Shown one piece after another: positions 7,559-15,447 of a stretch of DNA of 64,000 nucleotides. The stretch lies in contig BOKF01000013.1 of the NCBI GenBank assembly GCA_016860845.1, positions 1 through 64,000 of the forward strand. Direction: 5' to 3'. The notes beneath the pieces are model-generated. The model was given only the letters and a program-made list of their open reading frames with translations, did not search any database and was not told the origin of the DNA. Position 1 is the stretch's first letter. Each line of letters starts with the position of its first letter. This stretch comes from Chloroflexota bacterium. Lineage in GTDB: Bacteria > Chloroflexota > Anaerolineae > 4572-78 > J111. A program made the position numbers and the translations under genes.

Positions 7559-8580
7559 GTACCAAATCCAGGCTCAACATTGATGCCATGATCTTTTCAA
7601 TTGACGACGTGCTGGTGGATGTCAGCGCTTCTTACCGCCAGGTTGTCCGCCAAACGGTTCAGCTTTACCTGGAACAGGCGATTGGGCTGCCGCCGGCAAA
7701 AGAGCCTCTCCTCACCGCCGAAGAGGTCAGCCTGGTGCAAAAGATTGGCCGTTTTACCAACTACTGGGATTTAGCGACGGCGCTGGTGATGTATTTTGTC
7801 GAAATGCTGCCACCGGTAGCCGTGCCAACTTTTCCATCGCGGTTGCATGTACCGGCCCTGATTGCCTACCTGCAAGTGGCAGGCGGGCGTTTGAAGATCA
7901 GCCTGGAGCAGTTGCGCGAGCAGAAAAACATTCCGCAAATGGCCCGCGATATCGCCGCCGCCGGAGGGGGTCTGGAAGGGGCTAATGCCGCCCTGCCCAG
8001 GGTGAACCGCCATTTGCTGGTTGCCAGCGGCAATGTGACCAAAACTAACCTGGTCAACCGGATTTTTCAAGAGCTGTATCTGGGTGCGGATTTATTCGAG
8101 CGTGTTTACCAGCAGCCGGCGGTTGTGGTGCAAAGCACGGGCTATCTGGAACAGGAGTCGCTTTTGATCAAGCGGGAGGTCCTGGCGCATCTGAAGCGCA
8201 AGCTGGGTTTGGCCGTGGTCTCTAACCGTCCCCGCATGGAAGTTGAACACACCCTCAAGACAACGCAAATTGAATCCTACTTTCAAACGGTAGTGACCCT
8301 GGATGAAATCAACGAGGCCGGCGCCAACCCCTTGCCCGACCCATGGGCGCTGCTGGAAGCCGCCCGCTGTTTGCAGCCAACACCCGCCCGCAGCGCCTAC
8401 ATCGGCGCGAATCCCAGCGACGTCGCCGCCGCCCGAGCCGCCAACGAAACCGTGCCCTTCACCCCCATTGCCTGCCTGGCCGGCGCGCCCGACAAGGAAG
8501 TTTTGCGGGCTGAGTTCGAAGCGGTTAAGGCCACGATTATTTTGGGCCATCCGGATCATTTGAAAGAACTGGTTGGGTAA
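7555..8580 (+). CDS. HAD-superfamily protein with degenerate catalytic motifs
   Basis: The 341-residue protein lies between hisC and hisB, where a histidinol-phosphatase would be expected. It resembles the HAD IA group TIGR01548, which from memory is fused to HisB in an oomycete. The motif I equivalent is IFSIDDVLVDVS, with Ser15 where the nucleophile Asp should be. Motif II is intact as VVSNRP. Motif III reads PLPDP where KPxP is usual. Motif IV reads YIGANPSDVAAA where GD...D is usual. Three of four catalytic positions therefore seem lost. It may be a pseudophosphatase, an unusual phosphatase or a regulator. It is coupled to hisC by ATGA, and hisB follows after 11 bases. Confidence 0.8.
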   Translation: MSTKSRLNIDAMIFSIDDVLVDVSASYRQVVRQTVQLYLEQAIGLPPAKEPLLTAEEVSLVQKIGRFTNYWDLATALVMYFVEMLPPVAVPTFPSRLHVPALIAYLQVAGGRLKISLEQLREQKNIPQMARDIAAAGGGLEGANAALPRVNRHLLVASGNVTKTNLVNRIFQELYLGADLFERVYQQPAVVVQSTGYLEQESLLIKREVLAHLKRKLGLAVVSNRPRMEVEHTLKTTQIESYFQTVVTLDEINEAGANPLPDPWALLEAARCLQPTPARSAYIGANPSDVAAARAANETVPFTPIACLAGAPDKEVLRAEFEAVKATIILGHPDHLKELVG

Positions 8581-8591
8581 GGGAGTAAATT

Positions 8592-9197
8592 ATGGCAAAC
8601 CTGGCCCGCACCGCCACCGTTGCCCGCAAAACAGGCGAAACGGATATCGAAATTACGCTCAACCTCGACGGCTCCGGCCAGGCCGAGATTGCCACCGGCG
8701 TTGGCTTTTTGGACCATATGCTGCACGCCCTGGCCCGCCACGCCCGCTTCAACTTAAAAGTACGGGCCACAGGCGACCTGCACATTGACGAACACCACAC
8801 CGTCGAAGATGTCGGTATTGTGCTGGGGCGCGCCCTGGCGGAGGCCTTGGGCGACCGTAAAGGCATCACCCGCATGGGCCACGCCATCGTGCCGATGGAC
8901 GAAGCGTTGGCCCTGGTTGCGGTTGACTTTGGCGGGCGGGGTTATTTTGTCTTCGATGGCGCCTTCAGCACCGAGCGGGTGGGGCAGGTCGGCACCTCGC
9001 TCATTCCCCACTTTTTAGAGAGCCTGGCCCATGAAGGCCGGTTCAATCTGCATGCCCGGCTGCTGGCTGGCGCGGACGACCATCACCGGGCTGAAGCCAT
9101 CTTCAAAGCCCTGGCCCGCGCCCTGGATATGGCCGTACAGCGCGACGAACGCCTGGCCGGGCAGGCGCCAAGCACAAAAGGAACGCTAATTGCATAG
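8592..9197 (+). CDS. hisB: Imidazoleglycerol-phosphate dehydratase
   Basis: This enzyme dehydrates IGP to imidazole-acetol phosphate using a two-manganese site. At 201 residues it is the monofunctional type; the phosphatase half seen in enterobacterial HisB is absent. Metal-binding repeats are clear: [31 protein letters not shown] and [24 protein letters not shown] precedes ATG 8592. It ends in KGTLIA, slightly different from the usual PSTKG(T/V)L end. Confidence 0.96.
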   Translation: MANLARTATVARKTGETDIEITLNLDGSGQAEIATGVGFLDHMLHALARHARFNLKVRATGDLHIDEHHTVEDVGIVLGRALAEALGDRKGITRMGHAIVPMDEALALVAVDFGGRGYFVFDGAFSTERVGQVGTSLIPHFLESLAHEGRFNLHARLLAGADDHHRAEAIFKALARALDMAVQRDERLAGQAPSTKGTLIA

Positions 9198-9205
9198 ACC
9201 GCCAC

Positions 9206-9255
9206 CCCCTCCCTGCCCTCCCCCTAATAGGGGGAGGGTTAGGGTGGGGGTCGGT
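9206..9255. repeat. G/C-tract hairpin element between hisB and hisH
   Basis: A perfect 10-bp stem CCCTCCCCCT/AGGGGGAGGG with a 3-nt loop (9216-9238), flanked by CCCTCCCTG on the left and TTAGGGTGGGGG on the right. The downstream GGGGGTGT also serves as the SD-like sequence for hisH. Confidence 0.7.
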
Positions 9256-9272
9256 GGTCATTTTGGGGGTGT

Positions 9273-9905
9273 ATGACCACAACAAAACTGGTGATTGTTG
9301 ACTACGGTGTAGGCAACTTTAGAAACGTCCAAAAAGCCTTTGAGGCAGTGGGCGCGGCGGCTGAAATTACGGACTCGATCGCCGCAGTCGAGCAGGCCGA
9401 GGCGGTGGTGCTGCCTGGCGTCGGGGCGTTTGGCGATGCTATGCGCCACCTCCGCGCCCGCGGGCTGGACCAACCCGTACTGGCAGCAGCCCAAGCGGGC
9501 AAACCTGTGTTCGGCATTTGTGTCGGGCTGCAACTCCTTTTTGATGAAAGTGAAGAGATGGGCCAGCACCGCGGGCTGGGAATTTTATCTGGCAAGGTCG
9601 TCCGCTTTCCCGACAGGCCGGGCTTGGCGGTGCCGCATATGGGCTGGAATCAAATCGAGCCGGCCCAGGAACATCCCCTGCTGCGCCACCTCAGCCCCGG
9701 CGACTTTGCCTATTTCGCCCATTCCTACTACGCTGTCCCGGCCAACCCGGCTGATATTATCGCCTGTACCGAGTACGGCCAGCCCTTCCCCTCGGTGGTA
9801 GGCCGGGAGAATGTCTGCGCCATTCAATTTCACCCGGAAAAGAGCCAGCAGGTCGGGCTGCAAATACTCCGGAATTTTGTTGAGTTTGCGAAGATGACAC
9901 GATGA
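9273..9905 (+). CDS. hisH: Imidazole glycerol phosphate synthase, glutamine amidotransferase subunit
   Basis: This class I glutaminase passes ammonia to HisF. Its 210 residues carry VIVDYGVGNFRNVQKAF, the oxyanion strand VVLPGVGAFGDAM, the nucleophile Cys in FGICVGLQLLF, and the His-Glu pair in CAIQFHPEKSQQVGLQIL. Length and motifs are normal. GGGGGTGT from the adjacent repeat precedes the ATG. Confidence 0.96.
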   Translation: MTTTKLVIVDYGVGNFRNVQKAFEAVGAAAEITDSIAAVEQAEAVVLPGVGAFGDAMRHLRARGLDQPVLAAAQAGKPVFGICVGLQLLFDESEEMGQHRGLGILSGKVVRFPDRPGLAVPHMGWNQIEPAQEHPLLRHLSPGDFAYFAHSYYAVPANPADIIACTEYGQPFPSVVGRENVCAIQFHPEKSQQVGLQILRNFVEFAKMTR

Positions 9906-9979
9906 CGTGAGGGGGCGAAGAGGTGAGGATAAAAATTCTTATTTTCGCATCCTTCCCTCTTCGCCTCTTCGCATCCCCA
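9904..9979. repeat. Word-repeat hairpin (family E, GGCGAAGAGG)
   Basis: The left arm has GGGGCGAAGAGGTGAGGATAA and the right arm repeats TCGCATCC, CTCTTCGCC and TCTTCGCATCC. The same words recur at 13561-13625. It fills the hisH-hisA spacer. Confidence 0.75.
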
Positions 9980-9990
9980 GAGGAGTAAGG

Positions 9991-10755
9991 ATGCAAATCT
10001 TTGCCGCGATTGATTTAAAGAACGGCCAGTGTGTCCGGCTAAAGCAGGGCGACCCCGAAGCCAAAACCGTCTACGGCGACGACCCGGCGGCGATGGCCGA
10101 GAAATGGGCCGATATCGGCGTGGATTGGCTGCACGTGGTCAACCTGGACGGCGCGTTTGGCGAGCCGGAAAAATCGGCCAAAAACATTGACGCCCTGCAA
10201 GCGATTCTGGATCGGGTGACAACGCCGGTGCAGTTTGGCGGTGGCTTGCGCAGCCCTGAAGATATTGCCAGGGCGCTGGACCTGGGTGTCAGCCGGGTCG
10301 TTATCGGCTCCATGGCCGCCGACCGCCCGCGCCAGATGCTCGACGTGTTAGGGCAGTTCGGTGCGGAGCAGGTTGTCCTGGGGTTGGATGTCAAAGAGGG
10401 CAAGGTGGCTACCCACGGCTGGCGGCAACTGGCCGAAACTGACGCTCTGAAACTGGTCCAACTCATCCAGACTGCCGGCCTGACCCACGTAATTTACACC
10501 GACATTTCCCGTGACGGCATGTTGAGCGGGATTAATCTTGAAGCAACCGTTGCCCTGGCCCGGGCCGGCCATACGGCTGATCCGGAGCGGCGTTTTAAGG
10601 TGATTGCCTCCGGGGGGGTGGCCGGGATCGAGGATGTGCAACGGGTCAAAGCCGTTGAGCACGAGGGTATCGAGGGGCTGATCATCGGTAAAGCTCTTTA
10701 TACCGGCGCAGTAGATTTGGCCGAGGCGATGCAGATAGCGCATGGGGAAGGATGA
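9991..10755 (+). CDS. hisA: ProFAR isomerase
   Basis: This TIM-barrel enzyme performs the Amadori rearrangement of ProFAR to PRFAR. The start is set at ATG 9991 (MQIFAAIDLKNGQCVRL), preceded by AGGAG at 9981-9985. A frame opens further upstream but runs through the word repeat and lacks homology. The acid/base Asp residues are visible in AAIDLKNG and in LGLDVKEGKVATHGW. Phosphate-binding loops are VQFGGGLRSPEDI and VIASGGVAGIEDV. Length is 254 residues, normal for the family. Confidence 0.95.
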   Translation: MQIFAAIDLKNGQCVRLKQGDPEAKTVYGDDPAAMAEKWADIGVDWLHVVNLDGAFGEPEKSAKNIDALQAILDRVTTPVQFGGGLRSPEDIARALDLGVSRVVIGSMAADRPRQMLDVLGQFGAEQVVLGLDVKEGKVATHGWRQLAETDALKLVQLIQTAGLTHVIYTDISRDGMLSGINLEATVALARAGHTADPERRFKVIASGGVAGIEDVQRVKAVEHEGIEGLIIGKALYTGAVDLAEAMQIAHGEG

Positions 10756-10823
10756 AGAAGGAAGATTTGGAGGATTGGAAGGTTGCTTTTCACCTATTCG
10801 CCATTCGCTGATTCGCTGATTCA
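10747..10823. repeat. Word repeats (families D and A) after hisA
   Basis: Purine-rich GGAAGGATGAAGAAGGAAG and TTGGAGGATTGGAAGG copies (family D, recurring at 25142-25199) are followed by ATTCGCCATTCGCTGATTCG copies (family A, recurring at 21873-21940 and 53899-53946). Confidence 0.7.
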
Positions 10824-10838
10824 TGGGGAGAGGTTCAT

Positions 10839-11525
10839 TTGATTGTTCAAATCTATGCGGCTACTTCGGTGGCCGATGCTATGAAGATGGTTGAGTTGGG
10901 GGTTGACCAGGTTGGTTTTGTCGCCGGGGATTATGGCGAGGTGTATGGGGAATTGACATTTGAGGCAGCGCGAACCATCGTCGAGGCGCTCAAGGGCAAA
11001 GCAGCTTCCTCGGCTCTGACCATGAGCACCGACATCGCCGAAATTCGGCGCATGGCCCAGGCGGTCCAGCCAGACATCATCCACATTTCCAGCGATACGG
11101 AGGCAGTTGGCCTCGAAGCTATGGAAGAGCTACGCCGCCACCTGCCGGGCAGGGTCCGGTTGATGAAAGCTATCCATGTGGACGGACCGGAGAGTATCCA
11201 GGTGGCCGTCAAATTTGCCCCCGCCGCCGAGATTTTGCTGCTTGATACTAAAGTGGCGGGAATGCCTGGCGTTGGAGCGACCGGCGTCACGCACGATTGG
11301 AACATCAGCCGGGAGATTGTGGCTCAGGTCGGCGAGCAAGCCAGGGTTATTCTGGCTGGCGGGCTGGTTCCCGACAATGTCGGCATCGCTATCGCCGCCG
11401 TGCAGCCCTGGGGTGTAGATAGCAACACCGGCACTAATCTCCCCGGCGACCCCGTGGCGAAGGATTGGGACCAGGTGAGAGAGTTTGTGAGGCAGGCGAA
11501 GATGGGCGTGACACGTGATGCGTGA
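10839..11525 (+). CDS. TrpF-like TIM-barrel protein lacking the catalytic Cys
   Basis: The 228-residue protein resembles phosphoribosylanthranilate isomerase in its C-terminal half: ILLLDTKV (acid Asp kept), GVGATGVTHDW and VILAGGLVPDNVGIAIAAV. At the N-terminus the TrpF KICG motif reads VQIYAA, so the catalytic Cys is Tyr. It also lacks the usual SxR ending. It starts at TTG 10839 after GGGGAGAGG. It sits between hisA and hisF, which catalyse the same isomerase-type chemistry and the next step. A TrpF role is doubtful. The last residues (GVTRDA) come from a word repeat. Confidence 0.75.
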   Translation: MIVQIYAATSVADAMKMVELGVDQVGFVAGDYGEVYGELTFEAARTIVEALKGKAASSALTMSTDIAEIRRMAQAVQPDIIHISSDTEAVGLEAMEELRRHLPGRVRLMKAIHVDGPESIQVAVKFAPAAEILLLDTKVAGMPGVGATGVTHDWNISREIVAQVGEQARVILAGGLVPDNVGIAIAAVQPWGVDSNTGTNLPGDPVAKDWDQVREFVRQAKMGVTRDA

Positions 11526-11573
11526 TACGTGAAGAGCTACCCTAAAAATCATCACGTTTCACGTATCACGCAT
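11508..11573. repeat. Word-repeat hairpin (family B, GTGATGCGTGA)
   Basis: The left arm ACACGTGATGCGTGATACGT pairs with the right arm CACGTTTCACGTATCACGCA. The same element occurs at 38274-38336. It encodes the C-terminus of the preceding protein. Confidence 0.85.
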
Positions 11574-11602
11574 CATTTATTGAGTATCCCAAGGGTTATA
11601 TT

Positions 11603-12391
11603 ATGTTAGCCAAACGCATTATTCCCTGCCTGGACGTGAAAGATGGGCGGGTGGTTAAAGGGATTAATTTTGTCAACTTGCGCGACGCCGGCGACCCGGT
11701 GGAGCAGGCTCAAATTTATGATCGCGAGGGAGCCGACGAACTGGTCTTTTTGGACATCACCGCCTCGCACGAAGGGCGCGGCCTGATGCTCGACATCGCT
11801 CGCCGGGTAGCCGAGAGCGTCTTTATCCCCTTCACCGTTGGCGGCGGTATCGGCAGCCTCGACGATATGCACGCGATCATCTCAACCGGCGCAGATAAGG
11901 TCAGCATCAATACAGCCGCGGTGCGCAACCCCGGCCTGATTAGCGAAGGAGCCACAGCCTTTGGCAGCAATGCCATTGTCGTCGCGATTGACGCTCGCCG
12001 GCGGCTGGACGGCCCCGGCTGGGAAACGACCACTCACGGCGGGCGGCAGCGGACCGGGCTGGATGCCATCGCCTGGGCCAAAGAGTGCCAGGAGCGCGGC
12101 GCCGGTGAAATTCTGCTGACCAGTATGGATACCGACGGCACCAAAGCCGGTTTCGACCTCGCCCTAACCCGCGCCGTTACCGATGTGGTCACGATTCCGG
12201 TTATCGCCTCCGGGGGGGCCGGGGCGCTGCATCACTTCTCCGAAGTTATCAGCCAGGCGCATGCCAGCGCCGCCCTGGCCGCCAGCCTGTTTCACTTTCA
12301 GGAGCTGTCCATCCAGCAGGTCAAAGATTATTTGACGGAGCAAGGCATCCTGATGCGGCAGAAGAAATTAGAAATAAGAGATGAGAAATAA
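11603..12391 (+). CDS. hisF: Imidazole glycerol phosphate synthase, cyclase subunit
   Basis: It condenses PRFAR with HisH-derived ammonia to give IGP and AICAR. The barrel signatures are [19 protein letters not shown] (catalytic Asp), [22 protein letters not shown] (second Asp), [15 protein letters not shown] and [15 protein letters not shown]. Length is 262 residues; the last 11 ([11 protein letters not shown]) exceed the usual end and are encoded by GAAATTAGAAATAAGAG word repeats, so they look like an acquired tail. hisI follows after 3 bases. Confidence 0.96.
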   Translation: MLAKRIIPCLDVKDGRVVKGINFVNLRDAGDPVEQAQIYDREGADELVFLDITASHEGRGLMLDIARRVAESVFIPFTVGGGIGSLDDMHAIISTGADKVSINTAAVRNPGLISEGATAFGSNAIVVAIDARRRLDGPGWETTTHGGRQRTGLDAIAWAKECQERGAGEILLTSMDTDGTKAGFDLALTRAVTDVVTIPVIASGGAGALHHFSEVISQAHASAALAASLFHFQELSIQQVKDYLTEQGILMRQKKLEIRDEK

Positions 12392-12432
12392 GAAATGTCA
12401 TTTCGACCCGCGAAGCAGGGAGAAATCCCTCC
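12362..12432. repeat. Composite repeat at the hisF-hisI junction
   Basis: Positions 12362-12397 are copies of a GAAATAAGA word (AGAAATTAGAAATAAGAG, then GAGAAATAAGAAATG). Positions 12395-12430 are the left half of the GTCATTTCGA element (ATGTCATTTCGA, then GAGAAATCCCT). Together they encode the HisF tail and the HisI N-terminus. Confidence 0.8.
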
Positions 12433-12748
12433 GGAGATCCAATTTAATGAAGCGGGTCTTATCCCGGTAATTGTGCAAGATGCGACGAGCCAACAGGTCC
12501 TCATGCTTGCCTGGATGAATGAAGCAAGCCTGCGCCTGACGCTGGAACAGGGCGAAACCTGGTTCTGGAGTCGCAGCCGGGGCGAGTTATGGCACAAGGG
12601 CGCTACCAGCGGCAACACCCAAAAGGTGCGCGAAATCTGTTATGACTGCGACGGCGACACCCTGCTGGTCAAGGTGGATGCGGCTGGACCGGCCTGCCAT
12701 ACCGGCGAAGTGAGCTGCTTTTTTAGAAAAATTGGGACGGATCAATAA
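12395..12748 (+). CDS. hisI: Phosphoribosyl-AMP cyclohydrolase
   Basis: This enzyme opens the adenine ring of PR-AMP. Core motifs are [31 protein letters not shown], the magnesium site [12 protein letters not shown] and the zinc ligands [10 protein letters not shown]. The protein is the HisI part only, 117 residues; hisE is separate at 15010. The normal family core begins near [13 protein letters not shown], so the first 13 or so residues ([13 protein letters not shown]) are extra and are encoded by half of the GTCATTTCGA repeat. The start codon itself is in the repeat. Confidence 0.95.
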   Translation: MSFRPAKQGEIPPEIQFNEAGLIPVIVQDATSQQVLMLAWMNEASLRLTLEQGETWFWSRSRGELWHKGATSGNTQKVREICYDCDGDTLLVKVDAAGPACHTGEVSCFFRKIGTDQ

Positions 12749-12750
12749 CG

Positions 12751-13563
12751 ATGGCCGAGGTATCTCCGCCCACTTTTAGAGCCAGACCAGGCCGACTGGA
12801 AGGCCGGATTGCCCTGATTACCGGCGGCACCTCCGGCATCGGTAAAGCCACGGCCTTGCTGTTCAGCCAGGAGGGGGCAGCGGTCGTCATTACCGGCCGG
12901 CGGGTCGAGCTGGGGCAAGAGGTCGTCGCCGAGATAGAAGCTCAAGGCGGTCAAGCTGCCTTCCTGGCCGCCGATCATACGGCCGCCGAGGACTGCCGAC
13001 AGGTCGTCGAGCGGGTTATCGCCGACTTTGGCCGGTTGGATATTCTCTTCAACAATGCTGGCCTGGTCCTGAGCGGCACCGCCGAAAGCACCTCAGAGGA
13101 AGCCTGGTCGCAGGCTCTGGATCTCAACGTGACCGCGGTCTGGCGCATGAGCAGGTTGGTCCTGCCTTACATGCGGGCGCAGGGAGGCGGGGTGATCGTC
13201 AACAATGCCTCCGATTGGGGCTTGGTGGCCGGAAAAAATGCCGTCGCCTACTGCACCAGTAAAGGGGCGGTGGTTCAGATGACCCGGGCCATGGCCCTGG
13301 ATCATGCCCGTGAGAATATTCGCATCAATGCTGTCTGCCCTGGCGACACGTTTGTGGAGCGGTGGGTGCAGAAAGGCTACTTTTCCGGGTCGGATAGCAG
13401 GGCCGTAGAGGCCGGCCTGCAAGAATTAGGCGAGGCCCTGCCTATGGGTCGAGTGGGTCAGGCAGATGAGATTGCCAGGGCCGTCCTGTTTCTAGCCAGC
13501 AACGATTCCTCCTTTATGACGGGGGCGACGCTGGTTATAGATGGCGGCAATACGGCGATGTGA
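12751..13563 (+). CDS. Short-chain dehydrogenase/reductase
   Basis: The 270-residue classical SDR has the NAD(P) motif TGGTSGIG (about 25-32), NNAG, the catalytic Ser in VNNASDWG, YCTSK (Tyr-Lys pair) and a C-terminal FLASNDSSFMTGATLVIDGG. The substrate cannot be read from sequence. It starts 2 bases after hisI and ends just before purA, so it is probably co-transcribed with biosynthetic genes. No known histidine or purine role is claimed. Confidence 0.9.
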   Translation: MAEVSPPTFRARPGRLEGRIALITGGTSGIGKATALLFSQEGAAVVITGRRVELGQEVVAEIEAQGGQAAFLAADHTAAEDCRQVVERVIADFGRLDILFNNAGLVLSGTAESTSEEAWSQALDLNVTAVWRMSRLVLPYMRAQGGGVIVNNASDWGLVAGKNAVAYCTSKGAVVQMTRAMALDHARENIRINAVCPGDTFVERWVQKGYFSGSDSRAVEAGLQELGEALPMGRVGQADEIARAVLFLASNDSSFMTGATLVIDGGNTAM

Positions 13564-13625
13564 GGCGAAGAGGCGAGGATAAGTGAGGTGGAGAATTTTT
13601 TCGCCTCTTCACCTCGCCAGTCATC
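13561..13625. repeat. Word-repeat hairpin (family E, second copy)
   Basis: GAGGCGAAGAGGCGAGGATA on the left and TTTCGCCTCTTCACCTCGCC on the right. It shares GGCGAAGAGGYGAGGATAA with 9904-9979. The SDR stop codon (TGA 13561-13563) lies at its left edge. Confidence 0.8.
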
Positions 13626-13652
13626 GCGTCTTTATTTACGAGGAGATAGAAC

Positions 13653-14927
13653 ATGCCAGTAACCGCAATTGTCGGCGCCCAATGGGGCGACGAGGGCAAA
13701 GGGCGCATCGTAGATGCGCTGGCCGAGCAGATGGAGTGGGTCATTCGCTTTCAAGGCGGCGATAACGCCGGGCACACCGTGGTCAATGACTACGGTGAAT
13801 TCAAGCTGCACCTGATCCCGTCCGGCATTTTTCATCCCCAGGCCAAGTGTTTGATTGGCACCGGCTGCGTCGTCAATCCGGCGGTTTTGCTGGAGGAATT
13901 GGAATCGCTGGAGGCAGCCGGTGTTAATACCGGCAACCTGCTTGTATCTGAACGGGCGCACATGCTGTTACCTTATCACCGGCTGCTGGACGGCTTGCAA
14001 GAGTCGGCTTCGGGTAAGAGCGCCATCGGCACCACCAAGCGCGGCATCGGCCCGGCCTACAGCGATAAAGGGGCGCGGCGCGGGCTGCGTTTAGGCGATT
14101 TGTTACGGTCAGATTGGCTGGAGGCGCGGCTGGATCAGGCGGTTGCCTTCGCCAACCGCGAACTGACCCATTTTCAACAAGCGCCGGTGGACCCGGCCCA
14201 ACTGCTGGAACAGTGCCGGACCTGGCGCGAAAAGTTGGAAGCTCGCCTGGTTGACCCCCTGCCGCTGCTTCGCCCAGCCTACGAACGAGGGGCTAATATT
14301 CTGCTGGAAGGGCAATTGGCCGCCATGCGCGACCTCGATTGGGGCACCTACCCTTACGTGACCTCCTCCAACCCCACCGCCAGTTTTGCCTCGGTCGGGG
14401 CCGGACTGCCGCCCCAGGCAATCAGCCGGGTTGTGGGGGTGGTCAAAGCCTACACCACCGCCGTTGGCGCCGGTCCCATGCCAACTGATCAAGGAAATAA
14501 TGAAATAGCTCAATGGTTACGCGAAAAGGGTCGGGAGTACGGGGCAACGACGGGCCGGCCCCGCCGCTGTGGCTGGTTTGATGCGGTGGCGCTCAACTAT
14601 GTAGCCTATTTGAACGGCTTTACTGACCTGGCGCTGACCAAGCTGGACGTGCTGGATGGCTTACCGGAACTGCAAATTTGCACCGGCTACCGTATGCCTG
14701 ATGGCGCTGTTATCCAGCACGTCCCCGATACTCCCCTCTACGAGACGGTTAAACCCGTTTTTGAAAGCTGGCCCGGCTGGCCCGAAAATTCCACCTCCCA
14801 TGCCCGTTCCTGGAGCGACCTGCCGCCAGCCGCACAGAACTACCTTAAACGGATCGAGGAATTGGCCGGTGTGCCCATCCGGTATATCTCGATCGGCCCC
14901 AAGCGTGAGGAGATGTTTACAAAGTAA
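13653..14927 (+). CDS. purA: Adenylosuccinate synthetase
   Basis: This enzyme makes adenylosuccinate from IMP, Asp and GTP. The 424 residues show the P-loop-like [15 protein letters not shown] (the usual second Lys is Arg), [57 protein letters not shown] and [24 protein letters not shown] precedes the ATG. Its place among his genes fits AICAR recycling: HisF releases AICAR, PurH (17610) makes IMP, PurA makes adenylosuccinate on the way to ATP. Confidence 0.96.
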   Translation: MPVTAIVGAQWGDEGKGRIVDALAEQMEWVIRFQGGDNAGHTVVNDYGEFKLHLIPSGIFHPQAKCLIGTGCVVNPAVLLEELESLEAAGVNTGNLLVSERAHMLLPYHRLLDGLQESASGKSAIGTTKRGIGPAYSDKGARRGLRLGDLLRSDWLEARLDQAVAFANRELTHFQQAPVDPAQLLEQCRTWREKLEARLVDPLPLLRPAYERGANILLEGQLAAMRDLDWGTYPYVTSSNPTASFASVGAGLPPQAISRVVGVVKAYTTAVGAGPMPTDQGNNEIAQWLREKGREYGATTGRPRRCGWFDAVALNYVAYLNGFTDLALTKLDVLDGLPELQICTGYRMPDGAVIQHVPDTPLYETVKPVFESWPGWPENSTSHARSWSDLPPAAQNYLKRIEELAGVPIRYISIGPKREEMFTK

Positions 14928-15000
14928 CAGGGTAGCAGAGTCGCAGGGTCGCAGAAGATAATCAACCTGTTACTTGCTACATGCTACCTTGTTTTGTCAC
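14924..15000. repeat. Word-repeat hairpin (family C, GTAGCAGGGT)
   Basis: The left arm is GTAACAGGGTAGCAGAGTCG followed by CAGGGTCGCAG. The right arm is CCTGTTACTTGCTACATGCT followed by ACC. Words recur at 36125-36147 and 55450-55511. The purA stop lies inside its left edge. Confidence 0.8.
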
Positions 15001-15009
15001 AGGTGCTAG

Positions 15010-15288
15010 ATGAGCGATTTTTTGACCCAACTGGCGGAACTTATTGCCGACCGCAAGGCGAATCCCAAGCCGGGTTCTTATACCAACGCACTCCTGGCCG
15101 ATAAGGCCAAGGCGGCGCAGAAAGTCGGCGAGGAGGCGACAGAAGTAGTGGTGGCCGCATTGGCCCAGTCGCAGGAACGGCTGGTCGAGGAGATGGCCGA
15201 TTTAATTTATCACAGCCTGGTGCTGCTGGAAACCAGGGATGTGCCCTGGGCGGATGTGGTGGCGGCCCTGGAAAAGCGCCATAAATAA
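15010..15288 (+). CDS. hisE: Phosphoribosyl-ATP pyrophosphohydrolase
   Basis: This MazG-like all-helical enzyme hydrolyses PR-ATP to PR-AMP. The 92 residues have KPGSYTNALLADKAKAAQKV, then GEEATEVVVAAL and EEMADLIYHSLVLLE, the conserved acidic metal-binding helices. It is separated from hisI by the SDR and purA. It is the last his gene and is followed by a hairpin at 15330. Confidence 0.94.
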   Translation: MSDFLTQLAELIADRKANPKPGSYTNALLADKAKAAQKVGEEATEVVVAALAQSQERLVEEMADLIYHSLVLLETRDVPWADVVAALEKRHK

Positions 15289-15329
15289 AGCTGGCTGGCA
15301 GGGTCCACCTCTGCCTTAAAATTGTTAAA

Positions 15330-15350
15330 AACCCCCAGAAATTGGGGGTT
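15330..15350 (+). terminator. Hairpin after hisE, possible terminator
   Basis: A perfect 8-bp stem AACCCCCA/TGGGGGTT with loop GAAAT lies about 40 bases after the hisE stop. Only TT follows before the next promoter begins, so termination is uncertain. Confidence 0.5.
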
Positions 15351-15377
15351 GACACAGACAGGTGTCTCTCATACAAT
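15349..15377 (+). promoter_or_regulatory. Near-consensus sigma-70 promoter
   Basis: TTGACA (15349-15354), exactly 17 bp, then TACAAT (15372-15377). It should drive the gene at 15448 and the two DUF4230 genes behind it. It is one of the best promoter matches in the window. Confidence 0.75.
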
Positions 15378-15405
15378 TGTTAAGAATGTTAAATTTTTAA
15401 CAATT
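15375..15405 (+). promoter_or_regulatory. Inverted repeat overlapping the -10 and start site, candidate operator
   Basis: AATTGTTAA (15375-15383) and TTAACAATT (15397-15405) form a 9-bp inverted pair with a 13-bp spacer over the expected transcription start. A third direct copy lies at 15320-15328, upstream of the -35. This geometry suits a dimeric repressor. Confidence 0.5.
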
Positions 15406-15447
15406 CTAACTCTTTGGACATATCCAAGTCAATGAGGACTCCTACCT

